DNA of 59,666 bases from an uncultured Clostridia bacterium (GCA_934277615.1 CAKQUV010000008.1:1-59666), one strand, 5' to 3'. Positions 1 to 6,880 are shown, counted from the first letter of the stretch. Notes: generated by a model from the letters alone, not told the origin. Program-made: numbers and translations.

Positions 1-1392
1 ATGTTAAAAGACAGCGCAAAACGGCAATGGGAAGTGGTTCTTGTTTACAAATTAGACAGGTTTTCAAGAGATAAATACGAAATGACAATACATAAGCATA
101 CTTTGAAAGAAAACGGCGTAAAACTCGTGTCCGCTATGGAGAATATTCCCGATAGTCCCGAAGGCATTATACTTGAAAGCCTGCTTGAAGGTATGAATCA
201 GTACTACAGCGCGGAACTTGCTCAAAAGATAAATCGTGGATTAAAAGAAAGTTGGATGAAAGGTCAGACAACCGGCGGTAAACCCGTGTTTGGATATGAC
301 GTTGTTGACAAAAAGTGTATCATAAACGAATATGAAAGCGGAATTATACTTGAAGCCTTCACCAAGTATGCACAAGGGTATAAAGCAAACGCTATTGTAG
401 AGATTTTCAAAGAAAAAGGCTACCGTCGTAAAAACGGTATGCCAATAGGAGAAAAGTATTTATACAGTTTATTTCACGATATCCGTTATACGGGAATTGT
501 CGAACACCAAGGCGTTGTATATTATAAAATCTTTCCGAGAATTATATCGGACGAACTTTGGCAAGTGGTAAGTGCGATAAACGATGAAAACAAACTTGCT
601 CCGAGCCGCAAAAAAGAGATATTTGATTATATCCTTTCGGGTAAACTTATTTGTGGCGACTGTAAACACCGTATGATAGGCATAAGCGGAACAAGTAAAA
701 CTGGAGCAATTCACTATTACTATTCCTGTAAATCAAAACAGCGCAGAAAAATGAAGTGCAACACAAAACCTATACAAAAGCAGTTTTTGGAAGATATGGT
801 TATTCATACAACATCCGAAATGCTGAAAAGCGTGTCGGCGATACATAAAATTGCCGAAAATATTTATAACGTTCATAAAGCCGAAACGGCGGATAACACA
901 GCGTTGAAATTGCTGGAACGCAAACAGAAAGAGGCTCTAAAAGCACAAAACAACATAATTAAGGCAATCGAGCAAGGTATTATTACCGAAGCAACAAAAA
1001 TTCGCTTGACGGAACTTGAAAAACAACTGACGAGTCTTGAATTTGAAATTGCAAAAGAAAAAGCCCGTAGTTACACATACTTAACCGTCGAGCAAATAGA
1101 GATGTATTTAAGTAAATTCGTATTCGAGAATACGGACGACATAAAAGTGCGAAAACTAATAGTAAATGCCTTTGTTCGGGAAGTCATACTCTATGAAGAC
1201 GAGATTGTCATTACGTACACGTTTACAGATAATCCCGAGCACCTGAAAAGGACGAAGGACACGACATTAAAAACAGAAAACCAAATAGAACAGGCGGAAA
1301 AATCCGCTTCTTCTTATATAGTGAGTTCGAGCATTTTCAGCCACTTCCCACCAAAAAATATCGTACAAAATGTACGATATTTTTTTGTATAA
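1..1392 (+). CDS. Large serine recombinase, 5' end outside the window (partial)
   Basis: This is the C-terminal part of a site-specific serine recombinase that cuts and rejoins DNA for a mobile element. The readable part begins just before the conserved YKLDRFSRD segment, residues about 16-24, which normally sits 60-80 residues into the resolvase domain. The catalytic serine and true start therefore lie upstream of the window, and the ATG at position 1 is not trusted. A recombinase domain follows (about 85-205). Next is a zinc-ribbon-like segment with C218, C221, C243 and C252, then a charged coiled coil (about 300-355). The last 14 codons run through a hairpin terminator that is repeated 188 bp downstream, so the C-terminus was probably shaped at an insertion junction. 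It lies at the edge of a tRNA cluster, a usual place for integrated elements. The family is confident; its target is unknown. Confidence 0.9.
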   Translation: MLKDSAKRQWEVVLVYKLDRFSRDKYEMTIHKHTLKENGVKLVSAMENIPDSPEGIILESLLEGMNQYYSAELAQKINRGLKESWMKGQTTGGKPVFGYDVVDKKCIINEYESGIILEAFTKYAQGYKANAIVEIFKEKGYRRKNGMPIGEKYLYSLFHDIRYTGIVEHQGVVYYKIFPRIISDELWQVVSAINDENKLAPSRKKEIFDYILSGKLICGDCKHRMIGISGTSKTGAIHYYYSCKSKQRRKMKCNTKPIQKQFLEDMVIHTTSEMLKSVSAIHKIAENIYNVHKAETADNTALKLLERKQKEALKAQNNIIKAIEQGIITEATKIRLTELEKQLTSLEFEIAKEKARSYTYLTVEQIEMYLSKFVFENTDDIKVRKLIVNAFVREVILYEDEIVITYTFTDNPEHLKRTKDTTLKTENQIEQAEKSASSYIVSSSIFSHFPPKNIVQNVRYFFV

Positions 1393-1458
1393 GGGGATTA
1401 TGTGTGATAAAATCACACTCACGGACGTCGCCGTGCGAACCCCTATGCCAGGGCTGAC
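1348..1458 (+). repeat. 111-bp direct repeat, copy 1
   Basis: This sequence recurs at 1536-1646 with a 188 bp offset and no difference that I can see. It holds the last codons and stop of the recombinase, a hairpin terminator, the inverted arm of a tRNA-tail element and the first part of that element's core. Confidence 0.93.
1353..1386 (+). terminator. Terminator overlapping the recombinase 3' end, copy 1
   Basis: A stem of AAATATCGTACA and TGTACGATATTT with a three-base loop is flanked by an A-run and a T-run, so it could stop transcription in both directions. It directly follows a CCACCA sequence like a tRNA end and overlaps the recombinase stop codon. Confidence 0.75.
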
Positions 1459-1541
1459 GCAACACTTTGCAAGTAAACTTGCGCGTTTTGCTATTACGGA
1501 AGCTCCTTGACCGCTTCCTACGAATCCCCTTATCTCCACCA
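1387..1541 (+). other. tRNA-tail element, orphan copy (host tRNA not in window)
   Basis: The left arm 1389-1399 (ATAAGGGGATT) is the exact reverse complement of 1523-1533. That right side lies in a tRNA-like 3' tail at 1521-1541, which runs CGAATCCCC, then TTATCTCC, then ACCA. A tRNA with such a tail would begin GGAGATA, and none is in the window, so its host is upstream or lost. The interior has a small CCCT/AGGG hairpin (1441-1453), a GCAAG-TAAA-CTTG hairpin (about 1469-1481) and a TTGCTATTACG stretch. This core aligns with the element after tRNA-Lys at the same spacing. No ORF is credible. The function is unknown. Confidence 0.7.
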
Positions 1542-1646
1542 AAAAATATCGTACAAAATGTACGATATTTTTTTGTATAAGGGGATTATGTGTGATAAAA
1601 TCACACTCACGGACGTCGCCGTGCGAACCCCTATGCCAGGGCTGAC
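1536..1646 (+). repeat. 111-bp direct repeat, copy 2, starting a truncated second tRNA-tail element
   Basis: This second copy of the 1348-1458 sequence starts in the CCACC of the tail at 1521-1541. It therefore repeats the terminator, inverted arm and start of the core in tandem. After 1646 the sequence departs from the first copy, and I find no matching tRNA tail further on, so this copy is incomplete or recombined. Confidence 0.9.
1541..1574 (+). terminator. Terminator hairpin, copy 2
   Basis: This is identical to the hairpin at 1353-1386, shifted by 188 bp, and again placed directly after a CCACCA end. Confidence 0.7.
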
Positions 1647-1942
1647 CGCAAGCAAAGAGAGACGCAAGCGCAACGCATTTGCGGAAATCGTGCGTAGCGG
1701 ACATAGTAAACAAACAAGACACGCAGTGTCCCGTGCTATGCGCGGTGGTGCGACAGCACCGTTTGTTTAGCGTATACGCTTCGTCTATGAATTGGCCTGC
1801 CCATATGGTTCTAAAACGAGCCGATGGTATGTGTTTGTAACGGTGCGTCGGGTAGGTGATAGGGCAGTGCAAAGGAATAAGCGCAATCGCCGTTTTTGAC
1901 GGTGTCAACGGATATAAAAATTGTGAAAGTCTTTCATTTTTC
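1647..1942. other. Non-coding spacer with nested hairpins upstream of the tRNA promoter
   Basis: No credible gene is seen. The stretch 1707-1769 is closed by TAAACAAAC (1707-1715) and GTTTGTTTA (1761-1769). It encloses GACAC-GCA-GTGTC (1718-1730) and GGTGC-GACA-GCACC (about 1747-1760). It could be a branched RNA or the remains of another tRNA-tail element. The longest reading frames across it are shadows. Confidence 0.5.
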
Positions 1943-1971
1943 TTGACATCAATTGTCCGATATGGTAAGAT
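1943..1971 (+). promoter_or_regulatory. Promoter of the Gly-Arg-His tRNA group
   Basis: A -35 TTGACA (1943-1948), 17 bp spacer and -10 TAAGAT (1966-1971) lie 54 bp before tRNA-Gly. It is a near-consensus housekeeping promoter. Confidence 0.8.
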
Positions 1972-2025
1972 TGTCAAGCATTGAAACGTTGATGTGATTT
2001 TTTGTGATTGCATTTTGGCGTTTGT

Positions 2026-2099
2026 GCGGGTGTAGTTCAATGGTAGAATGTCAGCCTTCCAAGCTGATTGCGTGGGTCCGATTCCCATCACCCGCTCCA
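2026..2099 (+). tRNA. tRNA-Gly(TCC)
   Basis: The cloverleaf is complete: acceptor GCGGGTG with CACCCGC, anticodon loop CTTCCAA (anticodon TCC), T-arm GTGGG-TCCGATT-CCCAT, discriminator T and encoded CCA. Its last 19 bases plus the next two recur at 2225-2245. Confidence 0.97.
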
Positions 2100-2243
2100 T
2101 ACCACGTCTTGACGTGGGAATTGGACGGTCCGCACCGAGCGTAAAGCGAGGTTGCCGCACTTATCCAAAACTCATCGTCATTACATAGCGGGTATATGGC
2201 AAATGTTGCCGACACGTATGCGGCATTCCCATCACCCGCTCCA
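2100..2243 (+). other. tRNA-tail element after tRNA-Gly(TCC)
   Basis: This unit starts right after the CCA. It begins with a CCACGTC-TT-GACGTGG hairpin (about 2102-2117) that runs into an arm at 2115-2126. The arm is the reverse complement of 11 of 12 bases of this tRNA's T-arm (2076-2087). A core with a CGTAAAGCG loop follows. The unit ends with an exact direct copy of the tRNA 3' end including CCA (2225-2243). At 144 bp it has no ORF. The copy cannot itself be a tRNA because only the 3' end is repeated. Confidence 0.7.
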
Positions 2244-2267
2244 TATATCCTTACTATGCGAGGATAT

Positions 2268-2344
2268 GAGCCTGTAGCTCAGCAGGATAGAGCAACGGCC
2301 TTCTAAGCCGTGTGTCGGGAGTTCGAATCTCTTCAGGCTCGCCA
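2268..2344 (+). tRNA. tRNA-Arg(TCT)
   Basis: The acceptor GAGCCTG pairs fully with CAGGCTC. The anticodon loop is CTTCTAA (anticodon TCT), the T-arm is GGGAG-TTCGAAT-CTCTT with two G-U pairs, the discriminator is G and CCA is encoded. tRNA-His starts four bases after its CCA, with no element between them. Confidence 0.96.
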
Positions 2345-2348
2345 TTAT

Positions 2349-2426
2349 GGTGGATATAGCGCAGTTGGTTAGCGTGCCAGGTTGTGGCCCTGGAGGTCGT
2401 GGGTTCGAATCCCACTATTCACCCCA
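2349..2426 (+). tRNA. tRNA-His(GTG)
   Basis: The acceptor is GTGGATA with TATTCAC, and the extra G at position -1 (2349) typical of tRNA-His is encoded. The anticodon loop TTGTGGC carries GTG. The T-arm is GTGGG-TTCGAAT-CCCAC, followed by C and CCA. Its 3' tail from 2406 recurs at 2626 and again at 2846. Confidence 0.97.
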
Positions 2427-2646
2427 GAATGTCGTCAATCTCCTTTTTGGAGTTGAATAAAGTTTGAATTACGATATATTTTTTCGGATTCGAACGGGCA
2501 GAAAAGCGAACAATTCAGTGAATTGTGAGCCTGCCCCGGCGTGATAGCGCAGACCTTTACGAGGTCGTATGGATAAGCAATTGTTTGCCTGTGCCGTGCA
2601 AGAACGTGGCATAGGTCAAGCGGAGCGAATCCCACTATTCACCCCA
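2427..2646 (+). other. tRNA-tail element after tRNA-His, tandem copy A
   Basis: This is a 220 bp unit. Its arm at 2486-2495 (GGATTCGAAC) is the exact reverse complement of the tRNA T-arm at 2403-2412. A CGGGCAG/CTGCCCC stem enclosing an AATTC/GAATT hairpin follows, then GACCT-TTACG-AGGTC. The unit closes with a 21-base copy of the tRNA 3' end (2626-2646). Short pieces also echo the tRNA body, such as TAGCGCAG and GAGGTCGT. The minus-strand frame of 66 codons across it is not credible as a gene. Confidence 0.72.
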
Positions 2647-2866
2647 GAATGTCGTCAATCTCCTTTTTGGAGTTGAATAAAGTTTGAATTACGATATATT
2701 TTTTCGGATTCGAACGGGCAGAAAAGCGAACAATTCAGTGAATTGTGAGCCTGCCCCGGCGTGATAGCGCAGACCTTTACGAGGTCGTATGGATAAGCAA
2801 TTGTTTGCCTGTGCCGTGCAAGAACGTGGCATAGGTCAAGCGGAGCAAATCCCACTATTCACCCCA
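2647..2866 (+). other. tRNA-tail element after tRNA-His, tandem copy B
   Basis: This is a second copy of the 220 bp unit, joined head to tail with copy A. The only difference I see is one base (2627 G against 2847 A) in the closing tRNA tail. The duplication is therefore recent or kept uniform. Confidence 0.85.
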
Positions 2867-2974
2867 CAATTAATACAAACTCTTTATTGAGTTAGTATAT
2901 AATCTAAAATTTTGATATTTTATATCAAAAGTTGGGATGCAAACAAAATGTTTGCAAAAATACGGTTTATTTTG
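2867..2974. other. AT-rich spacer before the Gln-Lys promoter
   Basis: This non-coding stretch holds an ACTC-TTTATT-GAGT hairpin (about 2879-2892), which may end the upstream tRNA transcript, and an AAACA-rich tract. No gene is seen. Confidence 0.4.
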
Positions 2975-3003
2975 TTGCAAAATGTTTCACGAAGTGATAA
3001 TAT
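2975..3003 (+). promoter_or_regulatory. Promoter of the Gln-Lys tRNA pair
   Basis: A -35 TTGCAA (2975-2980), 17 bp spacer and -10 TAATAT (2998-3003) lie 14 bp before tRNA-Gln. Confidence 0.7.
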
Positions 3004-3017
3004 AGACCGTGCTGGAT

Positions 3018-3092
3018 AGGGGTATCGCCAAGCGGTAAGGCACCAGATTTTGATTCTGGCATTCGTTGGTTCAAATCCAGCTACCCCTGCCA
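3018..3092 (+). tRNA. tRNA-Gln(TTG)
   Basis: The acceptor is AGGGGTA with TACCCCT, the anticodon loop TTTTGAT carries TTG, the T-arm is GTTGG-TTCAAAT-CCAGC, and discriminator G and CCA are encoded. It lies two bases before tRNA-Lys, so they share a transcript. Confidence 0.96.
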
Positions 3093-3094
3093 AT

Positions 3095-3170
3095 GACTCA
3101 CTAGCTCAGCCGGTAGAGCACCGCACTTTTAATGCGATGGTCCGGAGTTCGAATCTCCGGTGGGTCACCA
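3095..3170 (+). tRNA. tRNA-Lys(TTT)
   Basis: The acceptor is GACTCAC with GTGGGTC (one G-U pair), the anticodon loop CTTTTAA carries TTT, the T-arm is CGGAG-TTCGAAT-CTCCG, and A plus CCA end the gene. Confidence 0.96.
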
Positions 3171-3199
3171 AAAAGCATACTCATTGAGTATGCTTTTTC
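3171..3199 (+). terminator. Terminator after tRNA-Lys
   Basis: AAAAGCATACTC, a three-base loop and GAGTATGCTTTTT make a strong stem with a T-run directly after the CCA. Confidence 0.85.
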
Positions 3200-3357
3200 T
3201 TTTCCAACGGAGATTAAAAACAATATTCATTGTTTTCGTGCTTTACACGGCGAACTCCTTTCCCGGACTGCCGCATCGCGCTGCAAGTAAACTTGTGTGT
3301 TCTGCTATTACGTCTAGTCCGCTGGGCTCGCTTACGAATCTCCGGTGGATTATCAAG
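3200..3357 (+). other. tRNA-tail element after tRNA-Lys
   Basis: The arm CGGAGATT (3208-3215) is the reverse complement of the tRNA-Lys T-arm 3' side (3152-3159). The core has GCGAAC, a short TCC/GGA hairpin, a GCAAG-TAAA-CTTG hairpin and CTGCTATTACG. These align base for base in spacing with the orphan element at 1387-1541. The closing tail 3335-3348 copies 14 bases of the tRNA end (CGAATCTCCGGTGG) and then degrades. A second hairpin terminator follows. No ORF is credible. Confidence 0.68.
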
Positions 3358-3385
3358 AAAAAGTGTACTTTTTAGTGTGTTTTTT
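3358..3385 (+). terminator. Terminator closing the Lys element
   Basis: AAAAAGT-GT-ACTTTTT (3358-3373) is followed by further T-rich sequence. As in the orphan element, a terminator directly follows the tail copy. Confidence 0.55.
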
Positions 3386-3408
3386 AGTAAAATTTTCAGA
3401 GGTATATT

Positions 3409-4017
3409 ATGGGATTGCTAGTAGGGAAACAGATTTCTTATCCGTCATTTGTGTTGAAAGATAGAATTAAAATTGAAGAAGAGACAGAATATCGTTTTTA
3501 TTTAGATATCCCGTTTAATATTGATAATGATAGAGTGGTTGTTGTAATAATGAAAAATCCCAGTAGTGCAGATTCTTTAAAATGTGACATGACTATTTCA
3601 AAGGTATGCAATGCGGCTAAGAATAATCAATATGGTAGAGTTATAATTATGAATTTGTTCCCTATTAGAGCGACATATGCAAGTGATGTTGTTAAATTTT
3701 ATTCTTATCATGACTATGACAAACAAATGAAAAAGAATCTTGATTTGATAATTAAGGTTTCTAAAGGAAAGGATGTTGTGTTTGCGTGGGGAACAAATAC
3801 TATCGGAGGGAAAAGAAATTTCCCGAATAATTATGATGATGCAATTAGAAATGTCGTGAATTCGGTTACGTCACGAACATTTTATGCCGATAGATGCATT
3901 TGCAATAATAAAAATAGTATTTGCTATGCAAATAACCAGAATAATCAGCACAATGATGTTAGATACCCAAAACATGGGTTGCGCTGGTCTTATACCTCAA
4001 AATTTATACCCTACTAA
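3409..4017 (+). CDS. DUF1643 domain protein
   Basis: This 202-residue protein matches the DUF1643 family, which often accompanies mobile or defence regions and has no firm biochemical role. The family signature is NPSSADSLKCDMT (about residues 50-62), the block NLFPIRAT (about 81-88), an AWGTN turn (about 125-129) and a C-terminal YPKHGL. AGAGG at 3398-3402 fits the ATG at 3409. The gene is clearly more AT-rich than the chromosomal genes after it and sits directly after the tRNA cluster, which suggests transfer. Its end overlaps the convergent yfcE-like gene by four bases. The family is fairly sure; the function is unknown. Confidence 0.82.
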   Translation: MGLLVGKQISYPSFVLKDRIKIEEETEYRFYLDIPFNIDNDRVVVVIMKNPSSADSLKCDMTISKVCNAAKNNQYGRVIIMNLFPIRATYASDVVKFYSYHDYDKQMKKNLDLIIKVSKGKDVVFAWGTNTIGGKRNFPNNYDDAIRNVVNSVTSRTFYADRCICNNKNSICYANNQNNQHNDVRYPKHGLRWSYTSKFIPY

Positions 4018-4481
4018 AGATTTACGATTTTGGCGGTAATTTTTCCGTCGGTGAGGACTACGTAGGCGTATGAGGGCGCACCCGAGAGGGGCGAGAGCAA
4101 GGAGCCGGGGCAGATAAAGGTTATGCCGTCGGTTTGCGTGATTTCGGCAAAGTGCGTGTGTCCGTAAAAGACGAGATTGCAGCCGAGTTCCTGCGCGCGG
4201 AATTTGAGAGAAGTTAAATCGCGCTTGACGTGGTATTTATAGCCGTGCGTAAGCAAAATTTTGAAGTCGCCGATTTGCAAAACCTCTTCGTCGGTAAAGC
4301 CGTGCGGATCGCAATTTCCTTTGACCATATGCAGATTTTTGTTGAATAGTAAATCGCCGAGCGACGTGATGCCGTCGCCCAGAAAGAATACGTAATCGTT
4401 CTCTTGCGCAACGCTCAAAAGGCGAGGCGGAAGAGGCAAATTGTGGCTGTCGCTGAATGCGACAATAGTGGTCATTTTCAT
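4014..4481 (-). CDS. YfcE/MJ0936-family metallophosphoesterase
   Basis: This 155-residue calcineurin-like phosphodiesterase has the full set of metal ligands in order: DSH near the start (FSDSH), GDG (about 36-38), GNCD (about 55-58, where GNHD is usual), THG and GHTH (about 109-112). Proteins of this type hydrolyse phosphodiesters in vitro; the natural substrate is unclear. The start ATG overlaps the rdgB stop as ATGA, so the two genes are translationally coupled. A second in-frame ATG two codons later is also possible. Pairing with rdgB is common in Firmicutes. Confidence 0.9.
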   Translation of the reverse strand: MKMTTIVAFSDSHNLPLPPRLLSVAQENDYVFFLGDGITSLGDLLFNKNLHMVKGNCDPHGFTDEEVLQIGDFKILLTHGYKYHVKRDLTSLKFRAQELGCNLVFYGHTHFAEITQTDGITFICPGSLLSPLSGAPSYAYVVLTDGKITAKIVNL

Positions 4482-5062
4482 TGACGTTTTTGCAATTTTT
4501 CAAGCATAGCGCGCAGGGCTCTGCCTCTGTGGCTGACGGAATTTTTTTCTTCTTGCGTTGCTTCGGCAAATGTTTTTTTGAGCTCGTACGAATAGAAAAG
4601 CGAGTCGTATCCAAAACCTTCCGTTCCGCGTTCTTCTTGCAAAATCTCACCTTCAACACGTCCTTTTGATGTGATAAAGTCGCCGTTTGGATAAACAATT
4701 GCGATTACCGTGGCAAAATGCGCTTTGCGATTCTGCTCGTTTTTAAGGTTCTTCAGAAGCAAAGCGCGATTGTTTGCGTCGTTGTGTTCTTCGCCTGCGT
4801 ATCGTGCGGAGTACACGCCAGGGGCGCCGTTTAGCGCATCCACCATAAGCCCGGTATCGTCTGCAAGCGTCGGCATATGGCAAAACTCTTGAATGGTGCG
4901 TGCTTTGAGCAATGCGTTCTCTTCCAAAGTCTTGCCCGTTTCTTCCACGTCAACGTCGATTCCGAGGTCTTTGAGCGAAAGCAGTTCGTCAAATTGTCCG
5001 CGGAGTATTGCGCGGATTTCTTGCAGTTTGTGCGCGTTGTTGGTTGCGATGGCGAGTTTCAT
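4478..5062 (-). CDS. rdgB: XTP/dITP diphosphatase (RdgB/HAM1 family)
   Basis: This enzyme hydrolyses non-canonical purine nucleotides such as XTP and dITP to monophosphates, keeping them out of DNA and RNA. The 194-residue protein starts with the nucleotide-binding TNNAHK. It has the DDTGL metal site (about 64-68) and the PGVYSARYAG and FGYDSLF stretches typical of the family. A GTG nine bases upstream is in frame, but AGAGGTG sits seven bases before the ATG at 5062, so I chose that start. It lies between the phosphate transporter gene and the phosphodiesterase gene, all on the minus strand. Confidence 0.95.
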   Translation of the reverse strand: MKLAIATNNAHKLQEIRAILRGQFDELLSLKDLGIDVDVEETGKTLEENALLKARTIQEFCHMPTLADDTGLMVDALNGAPGVYSARYAGEEHNDANNRALLLKNLKNEQNRKAHFATVIAIVYPNGDFITSKGRVEGEILQEERGTEGFGYDSLFYSYELKKTFAEATQEEKNSVSHRGRALRAMLEKLQKRQ

Positions 5063-5176
5063 TTTTTTCACCTCTGATTGCCGGTAAGGTTCAATTATTC
5101 CGTGTGTTTTCTTGTTCGTTTTTGTTGTGTTTATATTCTCTATTTTGAGTTTCTTAGGCTCATTGCTGCATGCGCG

Positions 5177-6880
5177 TTATTGCTTATTCTCGCTCCATTG
5201 CTTTATGCATTTGGCGATATTGATAAAGTGGTCTGCGATACGCTCCGAGTCCGACGCAAGCGACAAATACTGCGCACCGACGTCCGGAGTGCATTCGCCG
5301 TCTCTCAAACGCGCAATGTGATTTTCGCCCATTTCGTCCTTGATGTCGTCGATTTTTTCTTCGATTTCGTTGGCAGCGTTGAGGCTGTCGAGATCCGCAT
5401 TGACGTACGCTTTCATTGTCTTTTGGAACAATTCCTCGATATGCTCTTGCAGATTGCGTATTTCGTTCACGGCTTTTTCGGAGAATTTTTGGTTTATATC
5501 TCGAAGTTTGTCGGCGTATTCCACGATATTTTCCGCATAGTCGCCCACTCGTTCGATGTCGGACACGGTATGGAACGATGTGGCAAGATAATTGTGGTCG
5601 GCGTCGTTCATTTCGCACTTTGAGAGTTTGACGACAAATCTCGAAATCTCCTTATTAAGGAAATTGAGTTCGTTTTCGTTTTTGCGGAATTTTTCGATAT
5701 TGGAATAATCCAACGTGCAGACAATATCGCAAGCAATTTGATAATTGTGCAGAGCGATTTCCGCCATATTTACAATTTCGTTCTTTGTCTGAAGTACGGC
5801 AATAGGCGGCGTTGAAATCATGTGCTCGTCGATATAATACAGTTTTTCGTCGGACTCTTGCGCCGGAGCTTTTTTGTCGGGAATCATCTTGCTGACGAGT
5901 TTTACCATAAGATTTGTAAACGGCAACACGAGCGCAACGGTTATGACGTTGAAGAACGTATGGAACATTGCAAGTTGCGTTTGCGGCGCGTTTGGGAACA
6001 TCTTTTCAAACAGATATCCGAATGTGATAACGCGCGACGGATTGACGCTCTTGCTTATCTCGCGCATCATCATGGCGACGAGCATAAATATAATCACGCC
6101 CGTAATGTTGAAGAGCAGGTGGATAAGAGCGGTGCGCTTTGCGTTTGTTCCCGAGGTGATACCTGCGATAATCGCGACCACGCAAGAGCCGATATTGGAG
6201 CCCATTGTGAGATAAATACCTTGGTCAAGGGATATAAGCCCCGTGAATACCATCGTGATTGCAACGGAGGTCATAACTGACGAGCTTTGAATTATGGCGG
6301 TGAACACTGCGCCGATAAGCACGAGCAAAATGGGATTTTTGATGAGAGCGAGGAAGTTTTTGACCGATTCGAGCTCTGCAAACACTTTCATGGACGCGCT
6401 CATTATATCAAGACCTACAAACAGCATTCCGAAACCTGCCAAAATGCCGCCGACCTTTTTTACGACGTCCTTCTTTGCAAACGCCATGATAAATGCGCCT
6501 ATGCCTGCGAAAGTTGCAAATATAACGCCGGTTGATATCGTATCCTCAAACATACCGAGCGCAGTGATTTGTCCGGTAATCGTCGTGCCGATGTTTGCGC
6601 CGTATATGACGGTTGCCGCCTGCATAAGCGTCATAATGCCTGCGTTGACGAAGCCTATGACCATGACCGACGTTGCGCCCGAGCTTTGTATGGCTGCGGT
6701 CGCGACTGTGCCTATGCCGACGCCCATAAGCTTGCTTTTGGACGTTTTGGCAAATAGTTTCTTGAGTTTGTTTGACGAAACGGATTCGAGATTGGAGCTC
6801 ATCATGGTACAGGCAATAAGAAAAACGCCTATACCTGCTATGAGTGATAAAACTGCGGTTGCGATTTGAACGGGTGTCAT
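5177..6880 (-). CDS. Na+/phosphate cotransporter with C-terminal PhoU-like domain
   Basis: This membrane protein (567 residues from the chosen start) imports phosphate with sodium. Two inverted Na_Pi_cotrans repeats carry the hallmark QSS motifs, in AAIQSSGATS (near residue 60) and AIIQSSSVMT (near 200). About eight hydrophobic segments fill the first 350 residues. A cytoplasmic PhoU-like helical region follows (about 350-560). The frame can be extended to a GTG at 6931, but the added residues look unlike a membrane N-terminus, and the ATG at 6880 begins directly before the first hydrophobic helix. No clear ribosome site decides it. Its own promoter lies at 6971-6999. Confidence 0.9.
   Translation of the reverse strand: MTPVQIATAVLSLIAGIGVFLIACTMMSSNLESVSSNKLKKLFAKTSKSKLMGVGIGTVATAAIQSSGATSVMVIGFVNAGIMTLMQAATVIYGANIGTTITGQITALGMFEDTISTGVIFATFAGIGAFIMAFAKKDVVKKVGGILAGFGMLFVGLDIMSASMKVFAELESVKNFLALIKNPILLVLIGAVFTAIIQSSSVMTSVAITMVFTGLISLDQGIYLTMGSNIGSCVVAIIAGITSGTNAKRTALIHLLFNITGVIIFMLVAMMMREISKSVNPSRVITFGYLFEKMFPNAPQTQLAMFHTFFNVITVALVLPFTNLMVKLVSKMIPDKKAPAQESDEKLYYIDEHMISTPPIAVLQTKNEIVNMAEIALHNYQIACDIVCTLDYSNIEKFRKNENELNFLNKEISRFVVKLSKCEMNDADHNYLATSFHTVSDIERVGDYAENIVEYADKLRDINQKFSEKAVNEIRNLQEHIEELFQKTMKAYVNADLDSLNAANEIEEKIDDIKDEMGENHIARLRDGECTPDVGAQYLSLASDSERIADHFINIAKCIKQWSENKQ

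Noticed and set aside
1325..1352. tRNA-like 3' end (GTTCGA ... CCACCA) within the recombinase gene
   Set aside because: The bases flanking the supposed T-loop do not pair, so it is not a tRNA end. It may be chance or an attachment-site remnant.
1267..2160. Minus-strand frame of 297 codons
   Set aside because: It crosses the recombinase end, two repeats, a promoter and the antisense of tRNA-Gly. The stretch read from the tRNA complement is a well-known false product of tRNA genes.
2435..2855. Two identical minus-strand frames of 66 codons
   Set aside because: They exist only because the 220 bp tRNA-tail unit is duplicated. There is no ribosome site or recognisable protein.
1387..3357. T-box leaders
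   Set aside because: The units lie after tRNA genes rather than before synthetase or amino-acid genes. The complement is to the T-arm, and no T-box sequence or specifier loop is seen.
5078..5623. Plus-strand frame of 181 codons opposite the Na/Pi gene
   Set aside because: It is the complement of a well-supported coding region, with a composition that follows from that gene.
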